Assembly: GCA_040255675.1 (NCBI GenBank)
Contig: JBDZVM010000004.1
Coordinates: forward strand, 62,001 to 126,000
Direction: 5' to 3'
Source of the DNA: JBDZVM01 sp040255675
GTDB taxonomy: Bacteria; Actinomycetota; Actinomycetes; Acidothermales; Acidothermaceae
DNA length: 64,000 nucleotides
Numbering within the stretch: position 1 is the first letter of the stretch; each line of letters opens with the position of its first letter. A model generated the notes under the pieces. The model saw only the letters and a program-made list of their open reading frames with translations. It was not told the origin of the DNA and did not search any database. The position numbers and the translations under genes were made by a program. Of this stretch, positions 58,581-64,000 are shown piece by piece.

Positions 58581-59564
58581 GTGACCCAGGGGATCAATGA
58601 CTCTCTGGTAGCCGGTGGCGAGCCCGGCATCGAAGAGGAACTACCGCAGGTTCCGGGAAAGAAGATCGAAGGCCGCAGCCCGCTGGTTTTGGCCTTTGCC
58701 CGGTTGCGCCGCGACCGTGCGGCGGTGATCTCGTTTTGGGTGATCGTCGCGATCGCGGTCATGGCGATCGCCGCGCCGGTGTTCGGCTTGATCACGGGAC
58801 ACGGCCCGAATCATCAGTATCGCGACCCAGGCGCGTTGTCTGCCGCTGGCTTGCCGCATGAGCCAAGCGGGCGATTCTTGTTCGGCACCGACGATCAGGG
58901 CCGTGACATCCTCGTGCGCGTCGCTTACGGCGCCCGAGTATCCCTCGTGGTCGGGCTCGGCGCGACCGCAGTCACGGTGGTGCTCGGCGTGTTGGTCGGG
59001 CTGGTGACCGGCTACTTCCGCGGCATCGTCGACACGCTGCTGGCCCGAGTCATCGACGTTGTGCTGGCGATTCCATATCTGCTGTTCGCCATCTCGCTGG
59101 CGTCCGTGGTCGGACACGTGAACGAACTCGTGATCATTTTGATCATCGGCGGATTCGGGTGGGCATCGGTCGGCCGCATCATCAGAGGCCAAGTGATTTC
59201 GATCCGTGAACGCGAATACGTCGAAGCGGCTAGATCGTTGGGCGCGAGCGACTGGCGCATCATCTTCGTCGACATCCTGCCCAACATCATCGCGCCCGCG
59301 ATCGTGTACTCGACATTGCTCCTGCCAGTGTCCGTCGTCGCGGAAGCGGCGCTTTCGTACCTCGGCATAGGCATCCAGCCACCCACCGCCGACTGGGGAC
59401 AGATGATCTCTGGCGCCCAGTTGTACGTGAATTCCGGTGTCGCGTGGTGGTACCTCTTCTTCCCGGGAATGGCGTTGGTGATCACTACACTTGCCTTCAA
59501 CATCCTGGGCGACGGCGTCCGCGACGCGTTCGACCCGCGCAGCGACCGGCTCTTCGCGAAATAG
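58581..59564 (+). CDS. oppC: Peptide ABC transporter permease, OppC/DppC-like
   Basis: The 327-aa permease has an N-terminal cytoplasmic stretch, about six helices, and the family pieces FLFGTDDQGRDILVRVAYGA (after helix 1), the coupling motif EYVEAARSLGASDWRIIFVDILPN, and the C-terminal FNILGDGVRDAFDPR, all typical of DppC. GTG 58581 has AGGAGG 6 nt upstream. The ATPases precede the permeases in this operon. oppB follows after 11 bp. Confidence 0.94.
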   Translation: MTQGINDSLVAGGEPGIEEELPQVPGKKIEGRSPLVLAFARLRRDRAAVISFWVIVAIAVMAIAAPVFGLITGHGPNHQYRDPGALSAAGLPHEPSGRFLFGTDDQGRDILVRVAYGARVSLVVGLGATAVTVVLGVLVGLVTGYFRGIVDTLLARVIDVVLAIPYLLFAISLASVVGHVNELVIILIIGGFGWASVGRIIRGQVISIREREYVEAARSLGASDWRIIFVDILPNIIAPAIVYSTLLLPVSVVAEAALSYLGIGIQPPTADWGQMISGAQLYVNSGVAWWYLFFPGMALVITTLAFNILGDGVRDAFDPRSDRLFAK

Positions 59565-59575
59565 GCGGTTGACCG

Positions 59576-60523
59576 ATGATCCGATTCCTCGTCCGCCGGG
59601 TGCTTCAGGGTGTCGTCGTCATGTTCTTGGTGACGGTCGCTATCTACCTGCTGTTCTTCATGGGCAGCCCGATGGCGGTTGCCCGTCGGCTGGCCGGCCG
59701 TCAGGCGACAGAGGATCTGGTTCTGCGGATTTATCACAATCTCGGGCTCGACGAGCCGCTTTACAAGCAGTACGGCCATTTCGTGTGGAGGTTGTTGCAC
59801 GGCGACCTCGGTCACGACTATTACAGCGGCGTACCGGTCACCACCGTGCTGAAGCAAGCCGCGCCGATCACGTTATCTCTTGCCGTGGGCTCGGCCGTGT
59901 TGTGGCTCATCATCGGAGTCTCACTCGGCGTGTATTCGAGTGTTCGCGCTCGCACATTCTCTGACCGGGCGCTTACCGCCGGGGCGCTGTTCTTCTACTC
60001 CACGCCGGTGTTCGTACTTGGCCTTGCCCTTATTTTCGTATTCGCCGGAAAGCTGCGGGTGTTGCCCTTTACCGATTACGTCGGCATTACCCAAAGCCCG
60101 TGGGAATGGTTCAGGCACCTCATTCTGCCCTGGTTTACGCTCGCGTTGATCTCGGCGGCCGTCTATCTGCGGCTAAGCCGAAGTTCGATGCTTGACGTCC
60201 TCGGCGAGGATTACATCCGCACCGCGCGGTCGAAAGGGCTCAGCGAGGGGCGGGTTATCTTCCGGCATGCGTTGCGCTCGGCTTTGACGCCCGTCGTCAC
60301 CCAGTTCGGCATCGACATCGCGGTGCTGATAGGCGGAGCGATCATCACCGAGACCGTTTTCGGACTGCCCGGGCTCGGCTGGGAAGCCGTGCATGCGATC
60401 GATAATCAAGACCTCCCGTTGATCGTCGGCATCGTTATCATCGCGGCGGCGGCAGTCGTGGTCATGAACATCATCGTCGACATGCTCTACGCGGTGCTCG
60501 ACCCGCGGGTCCGCCTACACTAG
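59576..60523 (+). CDS. oppB: Peptide ABC transporter permease, OppB/DppB-like
   Basis: The 315-aa permease begins MIRFLVRRVLQGVVVMFLVT, the usual DppB/OppB N-terminus. It has the large outer loop between helices 1 and 2 (LGLDEPLYKQYGHFVWRLLH), the coupling motif DYIRTARSKGLSEGRVIFRHALRS and the ending DMLYAVLDPRVRLH. It closes the operon; secG begins 81 bp later. Together with OppC, OppD, OppF and the lipoprotein it makes a complete importer. Confidence 0.94.
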   Translation: MIRFLVRRVLQGVVVMFLVTVAIYLLFFMGSPMAVARRLAGRQATEDLVLRIYHNLGLDEPLYKQYGHFVWRLLHGDLGHDYYSGVPVTTVLKQAAPITLSLAVGSAVLWLIIGVSLGVYSSVRARTFSDRALTAGALFFYSTPVFVLGLALIFVFAGKLRVLPFTDYVGITQSPWEWFRHLILPWFTLALISAAVYLRLSRSSMLDVLGEDYIRTARSKGLSEGRVIFRHALRSALTPVVTQFGIDIAVLIGGAIITETVFGLPGLGWEAVHAIDNQDLPLIVGIVIIAAAAVVVMNIIVDMLYAVLDPRVRLH

Positions 60524-60604
60524 GGGGCGCGCCTGTCGCTAGGCTGGCGCATAGATGTAAGGCTTCGCGGCCCTGGGCTGTACACCGTTTCCGGAGGAGC
60601 TGTC

Positions 60605-60832
60605 GTGATCGCCGCGCTCGAGATCGTTATCGCGCTGACGAGCATCGTGCTCGTCGTCCTCATCTTGCTGCACCGCGGCAAGGGCGGCGGCCTGTCCGAC
60701 ATGTTCGGCGGCGGGTTCACGTCCAACTTCGCGGGCTCGTCGGTGGTCGAGCGCAACCTCGATCGGTTCACTTTGGTCACCGGCGTGATCTGGTTCGCGG
60801 CAATCGTTGCTCTGCTTTTCTTGATCAAGTAG
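60605..60832 (+). CDS. secG: Preprotein translocase subunit SecG
   Basis: SecG assists the SecYE channel. The 75-aa protein has two helices (about residues 3-22 and 54-74) linked by the conserved GKGGGLSDMFGGGFTSNFAGSS loop region, read here as GKGGGLSDMFGGG and FAGSSVVERNL. GTG 60605 has GGAGGAG 5 nt upstream. It lies after the peptide transporter instead of directly after tpiA, where it is found in related genomes. Confidence 0.95.
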   Translation: MIAALEIVIALTSIVLVVLILLHRGKGGGLSDMFGGGFTSNFAGSSVVERNLDRFTLVTGVIWFAAIVALLFLIK

Positions 60833-60992
60833 GCGTCGCCACAGCGGTTGGCCCAGTACTGCCATCATGCGCGCGCGTGGCACCCTACAATAAGACCACC
60901 TAATCGGACGGCGCGGACGTAAGTCGGCTAGCTGTTCTGGTGTCGGGCGGCCTGACGAGTGGCCGAGATCGTGCGACGCAAGGGAGATTTTC

Positions 60993-61343
60993 GTGGCTGG
61001 TGGCAACGCGATTCGGGGGAGCCGGGTAGGTGCTGGCCCGATGGGCGAAGCGGAGCGCGGTGAGGCGGCACCACGTCGGCGCGTTTCGTTTTGGTGCGCG
61101 AACGGCCACGAGACCAAGCCGTCTTTCGCGACCGACGCCGTGATCCCTGACTCCTGGGATTGCCCGCGTTGCGGCCTGCCCGCTGGCCCCGATCCGCAAG
61201 AGCCGCCGACCGCTCCGCGTATCGAGCCGTACAAGACGCATCTTGCGTACGTACGCGAGCGCCGCAACGACAATGACGGCGACGCGATCTTGGAAGAAGC
61301 ACTCGAGCGGTTACGCAACTCGAAGGTGTACCCGCGCCTCTAG
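60993..61343 (+). CDS. rbpA: RNA polymerase-binding protein RbpA
   Basis: RbpA stabilises holoenzyme with the primary sigma factor in actinobacteria. The 116-aa protein has the N-terminal basic tail with IRGSRVGAG, a zinc-ribbon core with FWCANGHE and WDCPRCGLPAG (three Cys and a His), and the sigma-binding helix THLAYVRERR followed by LEEALERLRNSK. GTG 60993 has GGGAG 6 nt upstream. Some actinobacteria encode more than one RbpA, so this may not be the only copy. Confidence 0.9.
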   Translation: MAGGNAIRGSRVGAGPMGEAERGEAAPRRRVSFWCANGHETKPSFATDAVIPDSWDCPRCGLPAGPDPQEPPTAPRIEPYKTHLAYVRERRNDNDGDAILEEALERLRNSKVYPRL

Positions 61344-61394
61344 CCGCGCACAACGAAATTCTAGGTCGTCACCACCGGATCACCGGCGGGTAAA

Positions 61395-61408
61395 TCGCAT
61401 ACATGCGA
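61395..61408. promoter_or_regulatory. 14-bp palindrome upstream of the small zinc-ribbon gene
   Basis: TCGCAT-AC-ATGCGA has two perfect 6-bp arms and lies 21 bp before a second palindrome. The stretch 61390-61450 is unusually AT-rich for this genome. The pair could be a two-site operator. Confidence 0.45.
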
Positions 61409-61429
61409 AACTTCGCCTCGCGGAGTACT

Positions 61430-61446
61430 ATATCGTATAACGATAT
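61430..61446. promoter_or_regulatory. 17-bp AT-rich palindrome overlapping a likely -10 box
   Basis: ATATCGT-ATA-ACGATAT has two perfect 7-bp arms. TATAAC (61436-61441) inside it could serve as a -10, with TTCGCC 18 bp upstream as a poor -35. A protein bound here would block the promoter of the gene starting at 61465. Confidence 0.5.
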
Positions 61447-61464
61447 TGCGAGAAGGTGGCGACT

Positions 61465-61710
61465 ATGCCTTTCGAGGACGGAACTTTCGTGCTCAGCGGT
61501 GCGTTCATGCTCGCCGTTGCGGTGATGTTTATCCTCGGGGGGCTCGGCGTCATCGGCACCGTGCGCGTAAGGCGTTGTGAGCTTTGCCAACGATTGAGCC
61601 TCGCGCCAGCACGACCGAAGAAAGCGGACATGACGGCTTGCTGGCGATGCCGCCACCCGGTTCACGTACCCCGTGCGGCGTGGTTGCCGCGCGTGCACCA
61701 TCATGGTTGA
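61465..61710 (+). CDS. Small membrane protein with C-terminal Cys pairs, unknown
   Basis: The 81-aa product has one predicted transmembrane helix (about residues 11-35, SGAFMLAVAVMFILGGLGVIG) followed by a basic cytoplasmic tail with RRCELCQR and ACWRCRHPVH, which looks like a zinc ribbon, and ends RVHHHG. ATG 61465 has GAAGG 8 nt upstream. Two palindromes lie before it, so it is probably regulated by its own repressor. I do not recognise the family. It faces the minus-strand pgl gene. Confidence 0.65.
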   Translation: MPFEDGTFVLSGAFMLAVAVMFILGGLGVIGTVRVRRCELCQRLSLAPARPKKADMTACWRCRHPVHVPRAAWLPRVHHHG

Positions 61711-61762
61711 CGAACTTTGCGGGCATCGTCTTCGTCGTGCATTCGCGGACGACGCGACGTCG

Positions 61763-62542
61763 CTACGGCGAGGCGTGCCGCGACACACCTCGTGGCAGCA
61801 ATCTCGCGGCGTCGTCGTCGAGCAGCCACAGCGTGCGCTGCCGCCCGAGGGCGCCCGCGGCGGGCACCTCGACTTCGCCGGCGCCGCTAAGGGCCAAGCT
61901 GATCGCCGCGGCTTTGGCCGGCCCCGCTGCCACAAGCCACACCTCTTGCGCCGCCCGGATCGCTCGAAACGTCAAGGTCAGCCGCGTCGGCGGCGGCTTC
62001 GGCGAGCCGTGCACGGCGACCACCGGGCGCTCTTCGTAGAGCGCCGGCATGCCGGGAAACAGCGATGCGATATGACCTTCCTCGCCCACACCTAGGAGTA
62101 GCACGTCGAACCGGGGAACCGGCGCATGGTCTTCGGGAAGTGCGGCGGCGGCCAGTTCGGCGGCGTACCTGGCGGCGGCGGCCTCGACATCGTCGCCGTC
62201 CGGCCCGTCGGAGGCAGGCATCGCATGCACGTGCGCCGGGTCGACTGGAACGTGGTCGAGCAGCGCCTTACGGGCCGCCCCGTCGTTGCGATCGCCGCTC
62301 GCGGCCGGCACGAACCGTTCGTCGCCCCACCACACGTGCACCCGCGACCAATCGATCGCGTCGCGTGCCGGCGCCGTCGCGAGATCGGCGAGGACGGCGG
62401 TGCCGATGCCGCCGCCGGTCAGGACGACGTGAGCCTGGCTGTGCGCTGCCTGAGCGTCGACGAGCCGGGTGACAAGCCGCGCGACAACCGCGTGCGTCAA
62501 CAGCTTCGCGTCACGATGGACGACGACCTCGGGACGGCTCAT
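61763..62542 (-). CDS. pgl: 6-phosphogluconolactonase
   Basis: Pgl hydrolyses 6-phosphogluconolactone in the pentose phosphate route. The 259-aa DevB-type protein has VLTGGGIGTAVL, VHVWWGDERFVP, FDVLLLGVGEEGHIASLFPG and the late TRLTLTFRAIRAAQEVWLV. In many members the loop is GxGxDGHxASLFP; here Asp is replaced by Glu (GEEGH). The ATG overlaps the opcA stop by ATGA, so translation is coupled. Confidence 0.95.
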   Translation of the reverse strand: MSRPEVVVHRDAKLLTHAVVARLVTRLVDAQAAHSQAHVVLTGGGIGTAVLADLATAPARDAIDWSRVHVWWGDERFVPAASGDRNDGAARKALLDHVPVDPAHVHAMPASDGPDGDDVEAAAARYAAELAAAALPEDHAPVPRFDVLLLGVGEEGHIASLFPGMPALYEERPVVAVHGSPKPPPTRLTLTFRAIRAAQEVWLVAAGPAKAAAISLALSGAGEVEVPAAGALGRQRTLWLLDDDAARLLPRGVSRHASP

Positions 62543-63609
62543 GACTCATTCCGCGCCGACCGCGATCGGCGTTTCGTCGGGGCGTTGGCCGTACGTTTCG
62601 CCGCCGTACTCCTTGCCGTGGTCTTCGCAGTCGTGGTCTTCGCAGTCGTGGTCTTCGCAGTCGTGGTCTTCGCAATCGTGGGCGACATCGGGAAGGAGCG
62701 CGCTGGCTTCGCCCCGAACACTCGGCAAATAGTTTCGTCGTAAACGTCGTCTGGATCGAGCCGGCGTACCTCCTCCGCCAGCAACTCGCTGACGTCGCGG
62801 CGGGGAAGAGCCACTCGGCGATCGGGCTGGCCAGTGCGCACTAGCGTCGCGAGCCGGCCGTCGGGGCGGGTAATGGTGAGCTCGCCGCGTTGGGTCAACA
62901 GCTCGACGCCCGTGATGCCAGGCCCGCGAGTGACCTTGCGGGTGACCGAAATACCAAGCCGAAACTCCAGCCACGTCGCCAACAGCTCCGCGCTCGGATT
63001 GTTGCGCGCGGCGCCCACTTCGGCGCTCGCGATCGAGTCGAACGGTTGGTCGAGGGCCGCGGCGAGCATCGTGCGCCACGGGGTCAGCCGGGTCCAGGCG
63101 AAATCGGTGTCACCTGGCGCGTAGCTGTCGCAGCGCGCCTTCAACGCGACCAGTGGCTTGGGGCTCGCGGCGGCATCCGTCACTCGACGCTGCGCCAGCG
63201 CGCCGAGAGCATCCTTCGACGGAACAGGGGGCGGTTGGCCGGGCCACCAGACAAGCACGGGCGCGTCCGGCAGCAGGAGCGGCAACACGACGGAATCGGC
63301 GTGGTTACGCAGCTCGCCGTAGAGCCGCAAGATGATGACCTCGGCCAACGAGTTGTCGTCGCCCACTCTGATTTCGGCGTCGAGACGCGCCGGTGAGCTG
63401 GCGGTGCGCTTGATCAGCGTCACGATGCGGCACGGGTGCTCGCGCGCCGCCGACATCGCCGCGCGCAAAGCATCGTGATGGTCCGTCTCGTTAACCTCGA
63501 CGACGAGGGTCAAGACCATGCCGAGAGCGGCGACGCCCGAGCGGTGCCGGGCATCGGTCAGCGCCGTCAAGATGGCCGATGATTTCGTGTTCGGAAGGTC
63601 GAGGTTCAC
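62539..63609 (-). CDS. opcA: OpcA, glucose-6-phosphate dehydrogenase assembly protein
   Basis: OpcA supports assembly and activity of glucose-6-phosphate dehydrogenase. The 356-aa protein has the family core: VLTLVVEVNETDHHDALRAA, HPCRIVTLIKR, GDDNSLAEVIILRLYGELRN, VVLPLLLPDAPVLVWWPGQP and LTPWRTMLAAALDQP. A Lys/Thr repeat tail follows after about residue 305. GTG 63609 has GGAGG 5 nt upstream. An in-frame ATG at 63657 lies inside a tandem duplication and would add 16 odd residues. It is coupled to pgl downstream and was once probably coupled to zwf upstream. Confidence 0.95.
   Translation of the reverse strand: MNLDLPNTKSSAILTALTDARHRSGVAALGMVLTLVVEVNETDHHDALRAAMSAAREHPCRIVTLIKRTASSPARLDAEIRVGDDNSLAEVIILRLYGELRNHADSVVLPLLLPDAPVLVWWPGQPPPVPSKDALGALAQRRVTDAAASPKPLVALKARCDSYAPGDTDFAWTRLTPWRTMLAAALDQPFDSIASAEVGAARNNPSAELLATWLEFRLGISVTRKVTRGPGITGVELLTQRGELTITRPDGRLATLVRTGQPDRRVALPRRDVSELLAEEVRRLDPDDVYDETICRVFGAKPARSFPMSPTIAKTTTAKTTTAKTTTAKTTARSTAAKRTANAPTKRRSRSARNES
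62621..62680 (-). repeat. 15-bp tandem repeat in the opcA tail
   Basis: Four in-frame copies of a 15-bp unit (62621, 62636, 62651 and 62666; one substitution in the last) encode KTTTA repeats in the C-terminal tail. The tail resembles histone-like basic tails and is probably disordered. Confidence 0.92.
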
Positions 63610-63683
63610 GGCCGCCTCCCCACATGATCCGGCGTCCTCACGGCCGCCTCCCCACATGATCCGGCGTCCTCACGGCCGCCTCC
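63607..63683 (-). repeat. 32-bp tandem duplication spanning the zwf stop and opcA start
   Basis: Two complete and one partial copy (63607-63638, 63639-63670, 63671-63683) are identical. Every copy carries the GGAGG ribosome site and GTG start codon used by opcA. Each copy also encodes an 11-residue frame, VRTPDHVGRRP, whose stop overlaps the next GTG. The zwf stop overlaps the first GTG in the same way. Confidence 0.93.
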
Positions 63684-64000
63684 ATGCACGCCCGTCGCGG
63701 GCGAGCATCGCGTTCGCCGATGCCGGTCCCCACGATCCCGACGGATACTGCTCGGGTTGGCCTTGAGACGCCCAGTAGTCCTCGATCGGGTCGAGAATTT
63801 TCCACGACAGTTCGACTTCTTCGTGGCGGGGGAACAGCGGTGGGTCGCCGAGCAGCACGTCGAGCAACAGCCGCTCGTAAGCCTCCGGGCTCGACTCGGT
63901 GAACGACTCGCCGTAGGCGAAATCCATATTGACGTCTCGCACTTCCATCGCGGTACCCGGAACTTTGGAGCCGAACCGCATGGTGACTCCCTCGTCGGGT
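63670..64000 (-). CDS. zwf: Glucose-6-phosphate 1-dehydrogenase, N-terminal part outside window
   Basis: Zwf oxidises glucose 6-phosphate with NADP, the first step of the pentose phosphate route. Only the last 109 residues are seen: PDEGVTMRFGSKVPGT, the family's Dimer/C-terminal block, then PEAYERLLLDVLLGDPPLFPRHEEVE, read here in part as EAYERLLLDVLLGD and LFPRHEEVELSW, and the end GSWGPASANAMLARDGRAW. The stop at 63672-63670 overlaps the first GTG of a 32-bp tandem repeat that leads to opcA. Confidence 0.95.
   Translation of the reverse strand, partial: PDEGVTMRFGSKVPGTAMEVRDVNMDFAYGESFTESSPEAYERLLLDVLLGDPPLFPRHEEVELSWKILDPIEDYWASQGQPEQYPSGSWGPASANAMLARDGRAWRRP

Noticed and set aside
63607..63683. 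Repeat at the window end as CRISPR or IS remnant
   Set aside because: The copies are contiguous, contain a ribosome site and start codon, and have no spacers or terminal inverted repeats.

Overview
The window is a high-GC stretch of a chromosome from an actinobacterium (Actinomycetota). The evidence is the strong G/C third-position bias, many GTG starts, ANTAR-type PdtaR, RbpA, WhiA, OpcA, a mycothiol-type maleylpyruvate isomerase and an Eis-like acetyltransferase. The gene order follows two neighbourhoods familiar from Mycobacterium: hisF-hisI-trpE-trpCBA-lgt-pyk-pdtaR-polA-rpsA-coaE-uvrB-uvrA, and uvrC-rapZ-yvcK-whiA-gap-pgk-tpi-secG...pgl-opcA-zwf. Here they are joined. A run of 100 N at 49620-49719 shows this is a draft scaffold. 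The genus cannot be told from the sequence.

Layout. 0-3.3 kb: the end of hisF, hisI, trpE and a Trp-associated membrane protein. 3.3-5.5 kb: an OmpR-type two-component system preceded by a perfect 11-bp direct repeat. 5.6-8.6 kb: trpC, trpB, trpA, with a repeat element between trpB and trpA. 8.6-10.4 kb: lgt and a VIT1/CCC1 transporter. 10.6-16.6 kb: both glutamate synthase subunits. 16.7-19.9 kb: a dienelactone-hydrolase-like protein, pyruvate kinase, an odd tRNA and PdtaR. 20.0-25.2 kb: a branched-chain amino-acid type ABC transporter with its binding protein on the opposite strand. 25.2-35.7 kb: GNAT, polA, a methyltransferase, rpsA, a lipoprotein, coaE and uvrB. 35.7-41.5 kb: an accessory stretch (YjbR, Eis-like GNAT, a DUF6318-like lipoprotein with a PKD-like membrane protein, a beta-helix-like protein, VOC, metallo-beta-lactamase and maleylpyruvate isomerase). 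41.6-50.8 kb: uvrA, a DsbA-like protein, uvrC, rapZ, yvcK (interrupted by the gap) and whiA. 51.1-54.1 kb: the glycolytic run gap-pgk-tpiA. 54.3-60.5 kb: an oligopeptide ABC operon placed between tpiA and secG. 60.6-64 kb: secG, rbpA, a small zinc-ribbon membrane protein, then pgl-opcA-zwf on the minus strand.

The genes are mostly housekeeping: Trp/His and glutamate synthesis, nucleotide excision repair (all of uvrA, uvrB, uvrC), lower glycolysis and the entry of the pentose phosphate route.

The unusual content is mainly structural. A dispersed repeat of about 75 bp is present three times. Short in-frame tandem repeats (15, 15, 18 and 30 bp) lie in the tails of four conserved proteins. A 32-bp tandem duplication has split an ancestral zwf/opcA start-stop overlap. 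A 73-nt tRNA with a CAA anticodon lacks the long variable arm expected of tRNA-Leu. At least nine genes have a TANNNT box 6-7 nt before the start codon, which points to leaderless transcription. No CRISPR array, insertion sequence or prophage was seen.
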